Positions 24,882 through 33,635 of a stretch of 41,877 nucleotides of DNA are shown piece by piece. How positions within the stretch are numbered: position 1 is the first letter of the stretch; every line of letters starts with the position of its first letter. Below the pieces are notes generated by a model. It saw nothing but the letters and a program-made list of their open reading frames with translations. It did no database searches and was not told where the DNA came from. The DNA comes from Inconstantimicrobium porci (GTDB taxonomy: Bacteria; Bacillota; Clostridia; Clostridiales; Clostridiaceae), in the NCBI RefSeq assembly GCF_009696465.1, contig NZ_VULX01000022.1, positions 1 to 41,877 on the forward strand, written 5' to 3'. A program made the translations under genes and the position numbers.

Positions 24882-26237
24882 TTATTCCTGTGTCTTGAAG
24901 AAGAAGTAAGTTAAGCAGAATGATACTGCCATTGCTACTCCGTTAATCAATAGATATCCACCTATATTGTTAATGTATAAAAGAACTCCTGGTATTGCTG
25001 TAATTCCCATTCCTGTTCCTGCCATGTGAAGTGCACCTGCAAATCCTGCACCTACTGCTCCACCGATACATCCAAATACAAATGGTTTTAAGAATCTTAA
25101 ATTAATACCAAATATAGCTGGTTCAGTTATTCCAAGAAAAGCTGGAACTGCTGATGATATATATAATGATCTCTTTTTCTTGTCTTTAGTTTTTAATGCT
25201 ACTGCAACTGCTGCTGCACCTTGTGCTACTATACCACAAGTAATCATTGCATTGAATGGATTAACTTTTGTTGAAGCAAGAAGTTCAACTTCAAGTGCGT
25301 TTAAAGCATGGTGTACACCTGTAACAACTATTACCTGATGAAGTCCACCCACTAGTGCTCCACCTATACCATAAGGAATTGACATAAAGTATTTTATTGC
25401 TTCAAATATACCTGTTTCTGCGCTATGCATTATTGGTCCCACTACTAATAAACCTAAAACCATAGTGATAAGTAAAGTAATAAACGGTGTTATTATAAGA
25501 TCTAAAACATCTGGTACAACTTTTCTAAAGAATTTCTCTATCTTAGCTGCTATTATTCCAAGCACTAATGCTGGAAGAACTGAACCCTGATATCCTACTA
25601 CCGGAATACTAAGTCCTAAAAGTGATAGCTGTATTGGTTTTGCTGTTCCTGCCGCAACGTTATATGCATTTGGAAGTTGTGGTGCAACAAGCATAAGTCC
25701 TATTACTATACCAATTACAGGAGTTCCACCAAATTTCTTCATTGTTGACCATGCAACTAATGCTGGTAAAAATGCAAATGCTGTATCAGTTAGTATTTCT
25801 GTAAAAGTTAAGAAATTCTTGTCCATAGTTACGCCAAGGTTTGTTAATAGTCCTCTTACGCCCATGAACAATCCAGTTGCTACAAGCACTGGTATTATAG
25901 GTACAAATACATCTCCAAGTGTTCTTGATATCTTCTGAAGTGTATTCATATCTGAATAAGCATCTTCTTTTGCACTGCTGTTTGATAGGTTTTGATCTCC
26001 CCCTACTATAACATCATAAACCTTGTTTACGAAACCAGTACCAAGTATTATCTGATACTGAGCTGCCGCAAAGAACTGTCCCTTTACACCATCAATATTT
26101 TCTATTGCTTTTTCATCAATCAAGCTTTTATCTTTTAGTATCAGTCTAAGCCTTGTAGCGCAATGTTCAACTGATTTGATGTTTTCTTTTCCACCAATAT
26201 GTTCTAGTATCTCTTTTGCCACTCTTTGTTCTTTCAT
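24882..26237 (-). CDS. PTS sugar permease, EIIBC (sucrose/trehalose/glucoside type)
   Basis: This 451-residue membrane protein imports and phosphorylates a sugar. The IIB domain is N-terminal with phosphorylation cysteine C26 in VEHCATRLR. The IIC domain occupies about residues 100-450, with ten or so hydrophobic segments and the conserved GITEPAIFGINLRF. No IIA domain is present, so an EIIA such as a glucose-type one must be supplied elsewhere, as for many sucrose and trehalose permeases. A LacI-type regulator follows, but no phospho-glycosidase gene is in the window, so the sugar cannot be fixed. The start is ATG 26237 with AAGGAGG. Confidence 0.9.
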   Translation of the reverse strand: MKEQRVAKEILEHIGGKENIKSVEHCATRLRLILKDKSLIDEKAIENIDGVKGQFFAAAQYQIILGTGFVNKVYDVIVGGDQNLSNSSAKEDAYSDMNTLQKISRTLGDVFVPIIPVLVATGLFMGVRGLLTNLGVTMDKNFLTFTEILTDTAFAFLPALVAWSTMKKFGGTPVIGIVIGLMLVAPQLPNAYNVAAGTAKPIQLSLLGLSIPVVGYQGSVLPALVLGIIAAKIEKFFRKVVPDVLDLIITPFITLLITMVLGLLVVGPIMHSAETGIFEAIKYFMSIPYGIGGALVGGLHQVIVVTGVHHALNALEVELLASTKVNPFNAMITCGIVAQGAAAVAVALKTKDKKKRSLYISSAVPAFLGITEPAIFGINLRFLKPFVFGCIGGAVGAGFAGALHMAGTGMGITAIPGVLLYINNIGGYLLINGVAMAVSFCLTYFFFKTQE

Positions 26238-26260
26238 AACAAATCCTCCTTAACTTTCTG

Positions 26261-26319
26261 AATCGTTTTCGTGAGTTTATGATACCAGTTCCACAATATT
26301 TTGTCAATACGTTTACATA
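26261..26319 (-). promoter_or_regulatory. Promoter and LacI/CcpA-like operator sites of the PTS gene
   Basis: On the minus strand TTGACA (26307-26302), 17 bp and TATCAT (26284-26279) make a good sigma-A promoter. CG-centred sites flank it: ATGTAAACGTAT at 26319-26308, overlapping the -35, and CGAAAACGATTCA at about 26272-26260, downstream of the -10. Both resemble LacI-family or cre half-sites and suit repression by the adjacent regulator or CcpA. Confidence 0.65.
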
Positions 26320-26351
26320 TTTTTTTTAATACTTTAGAAATTTTTTTCACC

Positions 26352-26688
26352 TCATATTCTGCGAAAATATAAATTAAAAATATTCTTTTTCAATACAATT
26401 TCATCAAATTCTTTTCTAAGTTCAGATATATTCTCTTTTAATATTTCACGTTCCTTATCAGAGGGAGCTAAGTCCATGGTTAATTCATTAATTGGTACAT
26501 ATTCAACAAATGTAACAGCCTTAACTCCTTTATCTACAAGTTCCCTGATATAATCTCTGCTTGTTACAGTAAGCAGATTTTTAGTTGTAACTGTAATTGA
26601 ACCACCAAAAAGAATCTTTTTCGCATTAAGCTTATTCATAGCTGTCATTATAGCATTGTTATAACTATATTTTAAAAAACTTTACGTA
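26352..26688 (-). pseudogene. Radical-SAM protein fragment
   Basis: A frame without a proper start reads NAIMTAMNKLNAKKILFGGS, then ITVT, VTFVEYVPINELTMDLAPSD and KEREILKENISELRKEFDEI. It matches the second half of clostridial radical-SAM proteins (FGASITVTRxN, FVEYVPV) that bind a 4Fe-4S cluster and cleave SAM. The CxxxCxxC region is missing and the end diverges into a short random tail (KKNIFNLYFRRI). It is truncated on both sides, and I judge it non-functional. Confidence 0.65.
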
Positions 26689-26765
26689 TAATGGAATATA
26701 CTTATATTGTAACTATATTCATAGTTCTTTAACAAGTAAATTCACTAATTATGGAGGGACAAAAT

Positions 26766-27590
26766 ATGTCATACAAAAGGAAGAGTTTACAAGAATTGAA
26801 TCTAAATGATGATTTCCTTTTTGGAAAAGTTATGAATGATATTAGTATCGTTCATGAGTTTCTTGAATATCTCTTAAATATGGAAATTAAAGAAATTGAG
26901 ATGGTAAATACGCAGGAGGTGATAAGTCCACAGTATGGCTCAAGAGGAGTTAGGCTTGATGTATACGTAAAAGATGTCTATAATAATAAGTATAATATAG
27001 AAATACAAAATACTGATAGAGGAAATATTCCTACAAGAATGAGATTTTATCAAAGTGCGATGGATGTACAATCTCTTGATAAGAGTGAAGATTATAGTAA
27101 TTTAGGAAATGATTATATTATATTCATTTGTCCATTTGACTTATTTCATAAAGGTTATAGTAGATATGATTTTGAATATATTTGCGAATTAAACAGTCTA
27201 AACCTTAAATTAAATGATGGTATACATAAAATAGTGTTAAATGCAAATGGTGAAAATAAAAATGTTGATAAAAATATAAGTGATTTCCTTAATTATTTGT
27301 GTAGCTCAAATCAAGAGACAGCTAATAATAGCTGTGACTTCGTGCAAAAAATACATCGTAAAGTACTCGAAATAAAGTCTAATAAAGAATTAGAGGTGGA
27401 GTTTTTGAGCGTACAGGAAAAGTTTTATGAGAATTTTAAAGACGGCAAGAAAGAAGGTCGTGAAGAGGGTCATGATGAATTTTACAAAATCATGAAGTAT
27501 CTTAAATCCGGAAAATCAGAAGAGGAAATTCTCAAAATAATGGGTGATGATTGTAAATCAGTCATAGAAAAAGCTAAAACATTACTATAA
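26766..27590 (+). CDS. Rpn-family PD-(D/E)XK nuclease/putative transposase
   Basis: This protein of about 274 residues is from the Rpn (recombination-promoting nuclease, PDDEXK_2) group. Its opening KSLQELNLNDDFLFGKVMND is typical. The nuclease core RLDVYVKDVYNNKYNIEIQN has the D...E-x-Q arrangement. The charged tail GKKEGREEGHDEF is the usual C-terminal repeat of the family. Homologues cut DNA and stimulate recA-independent recombination. I start at ATG 26766 because GGAGGG lies 6-9 bases ahead. An ATG at 26751 overlaps that site. It stands alone and is followed by a strong terminator. Confidence 0.88.
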   Translation: MSYKRKSLQELNLNDDFLFGKVMNDISIVHEFLEYLLNMEIKEIEMVNTQEVISPQYGSRGVRLDVYVKDVYNNKYNIEIQNTDRGNIPTRMRFYQSAMDVQSLDKSEDYSNLGNDYIIFICPFDLFHKGYSRYDFEYICELNSLNLKLNDGIHKIVLNANGENKNVDKNISDFLNYLCSSNQETANNSCDFVQKIHRKVLEIKSNKELEVEFLSVQEKFYENFKDGKKEGREEGHDEFYKIMKYLKSGKSEEEILKIMGDDCKSVIEKAKTLL

Positions 27591-27591
27591 A

Positions 27592-27635
27592 AATAAGCCT
27601 AAGATAATACTTCAATGTATCGTCTTAGGCTTATT
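27592..27635 (+). terminator. Terminator of the Rpn-type gene
   Basis: A perfect 13-bp stem AATAAGCCTAAGA / TCTTAGGCTTATT is followed by TTGTTG. Confidence 0.85.
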
Positions 27636-27686
27636 TGTTGTCATAAGGAATATATGGGTAAATTAAGCAAAGAAATAGACATTTAA

Positions 27687-27730
27687 AATAACCCTAGAAT
27701 AATTTTACCTCAAATCGTTCTAGGGTTATT
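27687..27730 (-). terminator. Second hairpin terminator, serving the minus-strand gene
   Basis: A perfect 13-bp stem AATAACCCTAGAA / TTCTAGGGTTATT lies 33 bp beyond the stop of the gene at 27763-28227, with TTATTTT following on the minus strand. Confidence 0.8.
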
Positions 27731-27762
27731 TGTTCAGAAAAGAATAATCACATCTCATTTTC

Positions 27763-28227
27763 TTAGAATGAACTTCTATATATAAGTGCTCTTGAGCTTT
27801 CGTTATATAATTTCAATACATTGTAAGAACATGACTTAAACATATTGTATTGAATCCTTAAAAGCTTTGTGTATATCTTTAATCTTTCATATGTTTGCTT
27901 AATTTCATTGTATTTAACTTGATTTTTAGGTGATAAATCAAAAACTGAATAATATTTGAACATATTCTCATATTTCAGATATAAATATTGATTTATAGCA
28001 ACTACCTCACCCATGTATTCAACCCAAAAATTTAAATCTTTAAGCAATGTGTGTAATCCATATATGTCATAGTTGTCGCAATTTATATAAGAGCTTAATG
28101 TCTTGCTATAACCTGCAAATGATAAATGGATATTTTCTTTTTCAAAGTAAGGGTTTACAAGATTACTCATATGCTGAAAATCTTTTAATCTATCCTGTAT
28201 TACTTTTTTATCTACTTCGATTTGCAT
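27763..28227 (-). CDS. Hypothetical 154-residue helical protein
   Basis: The frame has a plausible start (ATG 28227, AAAGGTG upstream) and its own terminator. The protein is soluble and helical, rich in Tyr, Asn and Lys, with no signal peptide, cysteine cluster or known catalytic motif. Segments include MQIEVDKKVIQDRLKDFQHM and a long helix VKYNEIKQTYERLKIYTKLL. I do not recognise the family. Its neighbours (a nuclease and a broken HD-GYP gene) give no clue. Confidence 0.6.
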   Translation of the reverse strand: MQIEVDKKVIQDRLKDFQHMSNLVNPYFEKENIHLSFAGYSKTLSSYINCDNYDIYGLHTLLKDLNFWVEYMGEVVAINQYLYLKYENMFKYYSVFDLSPKNQVKYNEIKQTYERLKIYTKLLRIQYNMFKSCSYNVLKLYNESSRALIYRSSF

Positions 28228-28369
28228 TAGTACAACACACCTTTATTGTTGGAATGGGGCATTGTTGGACGTACTAAGCCATTGGCAGGTATATTTACAA
28301 TGGTGATAAGCTGTATTACAGAAATCTATCTTCTTTTCTAATGCAGTAGAGAATGAATGTAGTAAGTTT

Positions 28370-28912
28370 CTATGCTTCCTTATAACTTCGTTTGCTAACA
28401 AGTGCATCATAAACATCAGCTACGGCTACTATTCTTCCTTCTATAGAAATATTACTGCCTTTTTTGCCATTATAGCCTTTGCCATCCCACTTCTCGTGAT
28501 GATCAAGCGCTATGACTTTGGCACATTCCATTATTGTTCCATTTGTGTTATGTAATATTTCTTCACCTAAAGTAGCATGCGTTTTTATAATATCGAACTC
28601 TTCTAAAGTTAGTTTTCCTTTTTTGTCAAGTATCTCAGAAGGTATCATAAGCTTACCGATATCATGCATCATTGAAGCCACTCGTATCTTCTCCACATCC
28701 TTTGTAAAAATAACCTTGAGAATAATTGTAATAAGTATTGTAACAATTAAACATCCATGACCTGTTCGTGCTATTTCAGTTATAAAAGCAATTAACGTTA
28801 ACATCGTCAGGTAAATGAATGCTGATATTCTTATATCTTTTTTTATTACTCTACTGTATATTTTAATTATTATTGGCAGCATAATTATCTGCAAACAGAA
28901 AATAAAAATCAC
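28370..28912 (-). pseudogene. HD-GYP-domain protein, truncated
   Basis: About 180 residues remain, starting (GTG 28912) in the middle of membrane helices, with the frame open further upstream without a start. The HD-GYP core is visible: H83-D84 (MMHDIGKLMIP), H112, H138-H139 (LDHHEKWDGKGYNG) and YDALVSKRSYKEA, after which TAG ends the domain about 40-50 residues early. The region that should hold the first metal histidine reads RTGHGCLIV and is altered. Intact family members hydrolyse cyclic-di-GMP. This copy is probably dead or dying. Confidence 0.75.
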
Positions 28913-28949
28913 ATTCCTAGCATCATTAGTTTTTTTAATAATATCTAAA

Positions 28950-29453
28950 TTACAGCATTTTAATTATAAATGGAATTCCATATGAAATAAAACACATAAT
29001 TGCTGTAGCTAGTATAAGTCCAGTACAGACAGCTAAAAATGCTTTCTTTGGTTTAATTTCAAGAAGTGCTGCAATTAATGAACCTGTCCAAGCACCAGTT
29101 CCAGGAAGAGGTATACCAACAAATAGAACAAGTCCTAAGAATTCATATTTTTGTATCTTATCACTTTTCTCCATTGATTTCTTTTCTAACTTTTCAACCA
29201 TAGGTCTAAATATCTTTGTTGACTTCATCCACCTAAATATTGGTGTTATAAGCCATAATATAAATGGTACAGGTATAAGGTTTCCTATAATACATATTGC
29301 TATAGCTTTTATCATCGGTATTTGAAATAATGCTGCTGCAACTAATCCTCCTCTTAACTCAAGAATAGGAATCATTGAAATTATAAATACAACAACTTCA
29401 TGTGGCAGAAAGCTTAATACATTTGTAAACCAGTTTATAAGTGATTGTGCCAT
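28950..29453 (-). CDS. Small multidrug export protein family (COG2426)
   Basis: This 167-residue integral membrane protein has four or five helices. The family pattern is present: MIPILELRGGLVAAALFQIP near the N terminus, IGNLIPVPFILWL, and GIPLPGTGAWTGSLIAALL followed by KPKKAFLAVCTGLILAT. It belongs to the small multi-drug export family (PF06695). The name comes from early reports and the substrates are not settled. The start is ATG 29453 with AAAGGAG. It is divergent from the cation exchanger, and the shared upstream region has a tandem 19-bp repeat. Confidence 0.85.
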   Translation of the reverse strand: MAQSLINWFTNVLSFLPHEVVVFIISMIPILELRGGLVAAALFQIPMIKAIAICIIGNLIPVPFILWLITPIFRWMKSTKIFRPMVEKLEKKSMEKSDKIQKYEFLGLVLFVGIPLPGTGAWTGSLIAALLEIKPKKAFLAVCTGLILATAIMCFISYGIPFIIKML

Positions 29454-29490
29454 AATTTATACTCCTTTGTTGATTTTTTCTTTATTTTTC

Positions 29491-29528
29491 ATAATACCAC
29501 TATTTTCTCATAATATCACTATTTTCTC
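29491..29528. repeat. Tandem 19-bp repeat in a divergent promoter region
   Basis: ATAATACCACTATTTTCTC is followed at once by a copy differing at one base (ATAATATCACTATTTTCTC). It lies 38-75 bp upstream of the exporter start. It could be a regulator site or chance slippage. Confidence 0.5.
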
Positions 29529-29648
29529 AATATATTAATGTTTTAAATATTTCAAGTGATCCTATTGCATTTTATTATAATTAATATTAATCTAAAATTT
29601 GGTTAAAATATAATACAGTGTCAAATCATAAAGGAGGTTATGATATAT

Positions 29649-30704
29649 ATGAAATTCTTGAAATATTTACTCATTTTTGTTCCAATAAGTTTTATTGCAA
29701 AATTTATGGGTGCTTCAGGTACGATTATGTTTATTCTTGCCTGTGCGTCAATTATCCCTCTTGCTGGACTTATGGGGGAAGGCACAGAAGAAATTTCTTT
29801 TTATGCTGGTCCTAAAATCGGTGGTTTTTTAAATGGTACTTTTGGTAATGCTACAGAACTTATTATTTCTTTCTTCGCATTAAAAAAAGGTCTATTTGAT
29901 GTTGTAAAATCTTCAATTGCCGGTGCTGTTATCGGCAATATCCTCCTTGTAACTGGCGCTGCTATGCTTGCTGGTGGTTTAAAAATCAAAACGCAGAAAT
30001 TTAATAGAAAAGTTGCTGAAATGACTTCAAATATGCTTCTTTTTGCTGTTATTGGTTTATGTATTCCTGCACTATTTACGCATACATTTCCAGAAGAACT
30101 TGTAAACTCTACATATGAGGGTCTTAGTATTTTTGTTGCAGTTATTATGATATTGATTTATGGCTTAAGTTTATTCTTTTCATTTGGTACACATAAACAC
30201 TTATATACAGCTGAGCAGCATAATAATATTGAAGAATCTCATGGTCCAAAATGGAGTTTGAAAAAGTCCATCATAATTCTTGTCTGTGCTACAGTTATAC
30301 TTGCCTTTGAAAGTGAATTTCTTGTAAGCGGTATCGAGCCTATTACTGCTTCTTTAGGATGGAGTGAATTCTTTGTAGGAATAATTCTTATACCTATCAT
30401 AGGAAATGCCGCAGAACATAGTACAGCTGTAATTATGGCTATGAAAGATAAAATGGATGTAGCACTTGAAATAGCTACAGGTTCCAGTCTGCAGATAATA
30501 TTATTCGTTGCTCCTGTTTTAATATTTATCAGCCTTTTCTTCAAACCAATGAGTATAGTTTTCAATCAATTTGAACTTATTGCATTGATTGCTTCAGTAC
30601 TAATAATAAACAGAGTATGCAGTGATGGTGAATCAAACTGGCTTGAAGGTATTCAGCTAATGTCAGTATACCTAATTATTGCAGCTGGATTCTTTATAAT
30701 ATAA
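29649..30704 (+). CDS. Ca2+/H+ exchanger, CaCA/CAX family
   Basis: This antiporter of about 351 residues exports Ca2+ in exchange for protons. It has eleven or so hydrophobic helices in two homologous halves, each with the alpha-repeat signature: NGTFGNATELIISFFAL in the first half and IPIIGNAAEHSTAVIMAM in the second, where the acidic residues bind cation. An acidic/His loop (HKHLYTAEQHNNIEESHG) separates the halves. AAGGAGG ends 2 bases before ATG 29640 and 11 bases before ATG 29649, so the second (MKFLKYLL) is preferred. A TATAAT stands at 29609-29614. Confidence 0.92.
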   Translation: MKFLKYLLIFVPISFIAKFMGASGTIMFILACASIIPLAGLMGEGTEEISFYAGPKIGGFLNGTFGNATELIISFFALKKGLFDVVKSSIAGAVIGNILLVTGAAMLAGGLKIKTQKFNRKVAEMTSNMLLFAVIGLCIPALFTHTFPEELVNSTYEGLSIFVAVIMILIYGLSLFFSFGTHKHLYTAEQHNNIEESHGPKWSLKKSIIILVCATVILAFESEFLVSGIEPITASLGWSEFFVGIILIPIIGNAAEHSTAVIMAMKDKMDVALEIATGSSLQIILFVAPVLIFISLFFKPMSIVFNQFELIALIASVLIINRVCSDGESNWLEGIQLMSVYLIIAAGFFII

Positions 30705-30710
30705 AAGAGG

Positions 30711-30783
30711 GCAGCAAGACATATTCTAATGCCGACGTCGTTCCTTACAGTCTCTTAATGTTGTTTCTTCATATGTCTTGCTT
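30711..30783 (+). other. Long-armed hairpin after the exchanger gene
   Basis: GCAAGACATAT and ATATGTCTTGC form a perfect 11-bp stem around about 46 bases. No T-run follows immediately (TTCCCC). It could be an unusual terminator, a processed 3' RNA or a tiny inverted-repeat element. Confidence 0.45.
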
Positions 30784-30921
30784 CCCCTAGATTACTATAG
30801 GACGAAACTTCATTATTCCCTTATTTTAAAAATTAAGGTATAACTAGCATTGTTATTCCAAATTAGTGCTATTATACTAACTAATTTGTCAATAGTAAAA
30901 ACAAAATAATGAGGTTATATT

Positions 30922-31107
30922 GTGAACATAGAAAAAAATTGGGACATGATGGCTAAAGCTTATGAAGATTTTACAGAGGGTGAAGATTCATACAGTTATA
31001 AGAAAGAACCTTATCCACCAGAAGAGTGGAAAGAAAGCGAAAAAGGCAGATATGATAACTTTATCGAAACACCAACATATATGATAATGAAATTAAAGAA
31101 GAATTAA
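30922..31107 (+). pseudogene. SAM methyltransferase with in-frame internal deletion
   Basis: GTG 30922 behind GAGGTT encodes 61 residues. The first 25 (MNIEKNWDMMAKAYEDFTEG, EDSYSY) are the usual N terminus of a class I SAM-dependent methyltransferase. The end (RYDNFIETPTYMIMKLKKN) is the usual C terminus. The whole SAM-binding core that should follow EDSYSY, including the glycine loop, is absent. The join keeps the frame. It has a ribosome site but cannot bind SAM. Confidence 0.7.
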
Positions 31108-31153
31108 TATATCTCTACTCTGTATGTAACTAATAATAAACTTAATTTTATCA

Positions 31154-31265
31154 TAGATGTCACAGGTAACAAGTCACAGGTAACAGATTAAGATGAAACT
31201 TTTCTAGCGGACAGTTTCTAAATTTAATTATATCCTTTGTTGTGACCTGATATCTGTGACCTATT
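31154..31265. repeat. TCACAGG-ended inverted-repeat element, copy F
   Basis: The left end GTCACAGGTAACAAGTCACA (from 31159) is inverted at the right (TGTGACCTGATATCTGTGAC at about 31241-31260), matching at about 17 of 20 positions. Between lie AAGATGAAAC and AGTTTC, reminiscent of the GGATGAAA/TTTCATCC ends of other copies. It abuts the stop of the cinA-like gene and may act as its 3' end. Confidence 0.6.
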
Positions 31266-31751
31266 CTAGAAATTCTCGTTTAATGAGTATATTAATTTAC
31301 CCATTTCGTTGAACACATTATCTCTGATGAATTCCTTTTGTTTATGCCTGCTCTCTATTGGAACTGTAATCTTTTTTGAAACAGTTTTATCATCATATTT
31401 GATACAGAAATATACTTCACCCTGAACACTGTCACTATTATTAGGATCAACATTGCTTAATGTACCAGTTACACCAATTCCTATGTGACAGTTCATCTTT
31501 TCTCTACATACCTCAGCCATCTTTTCAGCTGTCTCACTAGAGTAAACACCATATGTATTTATTGTCTCTTTTGGTACACCTACTCTTTCCTTCTGCTCAT
31601 TTGAATAAGTTACAAATCCACCTTCAGTTATAGTAGAAGCTCCTTCAACATCTGTAATGCAGCTAATCAAAAATCCTCCAGTGCAACTTTCCATAGTTGT
31701 GATACTGATTTTTTTCTCTATAATCTTTTTAATAACTTCTTCACTATTCAT
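31266..31751 (-). CDS. CinA C-terminal domain family (nicotinamide-nucleotide amidase, PncC-like)
   Basis: The 161 residues correspond to the stand-alone C-terminal domain of CinA. This domain deamidates nicotinamide mononucleotide to nicotinate mononucleotide in NAD salvage. The catalytic serine is S22 in TTMESCTGG. Further family motifs are GGFVTYSNEQKERVGVP, YGVYSSETAEKMAE and GIGVTGTLSNVDPNN. The molybdopterin-like N-terminal domain of full CinA is absent, as in E. coli PncC. The start is ATG 31751. Its last codon touches a TCACAGG-type repeat. Confidence 0.9.
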   Translation of the reverse strand: MNSEEVIKKIIEKKISITTMESCTGGFLISCITDVEGASTITEGGFVTYSNEQKERVGVPKETINTYGVYSSETAEKMAEVCREKMNCHIGIGVTGTLSNVDPNNSDSVQGEVYFCIKYDDKTVSKKITVPIESRHKQKEFIRDNVFNEMGKLIYSLNENF

Positions 31752-31899
31752 TGTTCTAACTTCCCTTCATTAAAGATACATAAAACCATTATAATACAAC
31801 TATTGCATTAATTAAAATAGCAAAAAAAGAACTACTATAATCAAGTAATTATCAAACATAAAATACATCTTGGAAAGATAAATTATTCGTAAAGCTCAT

Positions 31900-32010
31900 A
31901 GGTATCAGGTCACAAGTCACAGGTGAGGAAGCAATTAGGCTCTCTACGATGCCTAATTGTTAACTCCAATGCAGACAAGTCTCCAAACCTCTTTATCAGA
32001 AAACTATAAA
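31900..32010. repeat. Intergenic repeat, copy E (CTCCAAACCT family)
   Basis: It starts with CAGGTCACAAGTCACAGGT (31906-31924), then a hairpin CAATTAGGC/GCCTAATTG (31932-31959), then AGACAAGT and the core CTCCAAACCT (31981-31990). The far end is degenerate, with only GTGACTTTG as a possible partner. It fills the 285-base gap between the cinA-like and lipoprotein genes together with AT-rich leader sequence. Confidence 0.55.
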
Positions 32011-32036
32011 GATAAAAAAGGAGTGACTTTGTATAT

Positions 32037-32708
32037 TTAGCCATGGAAGTATCCTGTTCTTGAGTTAACAACAACGTACGGTACATCCTTACCATCAATA
32101 TTTATGTATGCTTGGTATAAATATCCTTCTAAATGCTTTATCTTAGTTACCTTCTGTCCGTACTTCTGTTCAAAATCAGCTTCAAAAAGGTTCTTCCAGT
32201 TACTTTGTACTGGTGCATTTTTAGATATATATAAAGCGAAATCCTCTACACTGTTCTTATTTCCTCCTTCTTTAATATACTTATCATAAAGTGGTGCGAA
32301 ATCAACTTTGTCTAAAAATACCTTGCTCCATTTTATCTTCTCTGCTTCTGGTTTTTTCTTCTGTTCACTTAAAATATAAGACTTAACTTCTGAATAGATG
32401 CTTTCAGCTTTATTATCTTTTATTTGTACAGAACTATTTCCAGAGGTACTTGTTATCTTATTTTTTGTTGTTGCAGTTGTCTTTTCTGTTTTAGTGTTGC
32501 TGGAACTACTGCTACTGTTTAAATCATTTTCTTTGTTTTCTTCGCCTTCTTTATTTTCTTTATTATTCTGATCTTCAGTACTATTTGTATTTTCAGAAGA
32601 CGTTACTTTTGTAGAATTATTAGAAGTACTTTCTTTCTGGCTCTCTCCATTACATCCAACAAAAAATAGTGCTGAACATAACATCAAACAAATCATTGCT
32701 TTTTTCAT
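32037..32708 (-). CDS. Lipoprotein with Ser/Asn/Glu linker
   Basis: This is a 223-residue secreted lipoprotein. The signal MKKAMICLMLCSALFFVGC ends in a lipobox (FVGC, C19). Residues 20-100 are a low-complexity Ser/Asn/Glu/Lys linker that would hold the C-terminal domain away from the membrane. The last 120 residues (SEVKSYILSEQKKKPEAEKI, FEADFEQKYGQKVTKIKHLE, YVVVNSRTGYFHG) form a compact domain I do not recognise. Function is unknown. It is monocistronic. Confidence 0.8.
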   Translation of the reverse strand: MKKAMICLMLCSALFFVGCNGESQKESTSNNSTKVTSSENTNSTEDQNNKENKEGEENKENDLNSSSSSSNTKTEKTTATTKNKITSTSGNSSVQIKDNKAESIYSEVKSYILSEQKKKPEAEKIKWSKVFLDKVDFAPLYDKYIKEGGNKNSVEDFALYISKNAPVQSNWKNLFEADFEQKYGQKVTKIKHLEGYLYQAYINIDGKDVPYVVVNSRTGYFHG

Positions 32709-32816
32709 TTCATTTTACTCCTTTGTCTATTTATGTATGCTTTTACATTATATAAAAAGTGAATCATAAAAAAGTATCAATAAGTTAACAATTTACATAT
32801 ATATTTCTTATTTAAT

Positions 32817-33635
32817 TTATTTTAGCTTTATCATTTCTGGTTTATGCTCTTTAAATGAGCTGTAATATTTAAAACCTGCCTGTTTTAAGAGTTCTTCTCC
32901 TTTTTCAAAGTATGATCCTAAAGTGATGCTGTTATGAGAATCAGTACCGATTGTTACTATCTCGCCACCAAAATCCCTGTAGGCTTTTATGTGTTCAAAG
33001 TTTGGGAACTGCTTATTATAAGGCTGTCTGAACCCGGATACATTTACTTCGATTCCAATACCGCTTTGTGCTGCCACTTTCAGCATTTCAAAGATTATTT
33101 CATTGTACTTTGTCATGTCCACTTTGATTTTATGAACTCCTTCTATATATCTTAAAGGATATGTAATATGTCCAATAACATCAAATTTGCCCCATCTTGT
33201 CATTTCATAATACTCTTCGTAGTATCTTGTAAGCAGGTAATCTAGTCTTTGCTTGTCCATGTATTCTTCTTTTGTAATATAGTAATAGTCCTGTTCATCT
33301 TTTGGATTATGCATTGAACCAATAATAAAATCACAAGGAAACTTCTTAAGAACTTTCTCTGCTATTTCCATATTCTGCAGTGGCTGTGCCAGCTCAATTC
33401 CTTTTCTCACAATGAGCCTGCCCTCATATTTCTTCTGAGCACATTCCACATCAGAATGAGATTTTCTTATGCTGTTTTCAAAGCTTTCATCATACTCATT
33501 AATTTCGCAGTGATCAGTTATGCAGATGCCATCTATATTATTATTAACTGCAAAGCTGCATAAAGTATCCACGCTTTCCTCCCCATCAAAGGAATTTCTT
33601 GAATGAACATGACTGTCAAAAATATAATTACTCAA
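32817..33635 (-). CDS. PHP-domain histidinol-phosphatase family (HisJ-like)
   Basis: This PHP-fold phosphoesterase has 273 residues. Metal-binding motifs are FDSHVHSRNSFDG, ITDHCEINEYDES, IGSMHNPKD, GHITYP and GTDSHNS. This is the HisJ-type histidinol-phosphatase family, which removes phosphate from histidinol phosphate in histidine synthesis. No his genes are near, so the substrate may differ. Two starts are possible. ATG 33650 lies within the ribosome site, while TTG 33635 has GGGGGGAAG ahead and overlaps the upstream TGA as TTGA. I prefer TTG. The upstream gene is truncated. Confidence 0.88.
   Translation of the reverse strand: MSNYIFDSHVHSRNSFDGEESVDTLCSFAVNNNIDGICITDHCEINEYDESFENSIRKSHSDVECAQKKYEGRLIVRKGIELAQPLQNMEIAEKVLKKFPCDFIIGSMHNPKDEQDYYYITKEEYMDKQRLDYLLTRYYEEYYEMTRWGKFDVIGHITYPLRYIEGVHKIKVDMTKYNEIIFEMLKVAAQSGIGIEVNVSGFRQPYNKQFPNFEHIKAYRDFGGEIVTIGTDSHNSITLGSYFEKGEELLKQAGFKYYSSFKEHKPEMIKLK

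Noticed and set aside
28228-28369. Possible transposase or gene fragment between the hypothetical gene and the HD-GYP remnant
   Set aside because: I translated both strands and found no recognisable motif. It probably includes the lost end of the HD-GYP gene and a promoter.
29491-29528. CRISPR-like array
   Set aside because: There are only two directly adjacent copies without spacers and no cas genes.
29618-29815. Short plus-strand frame at the start of the exchanger gene
   Set aside because: It overlaps the real exchanger gene in another frame and lacks a ribosome site.
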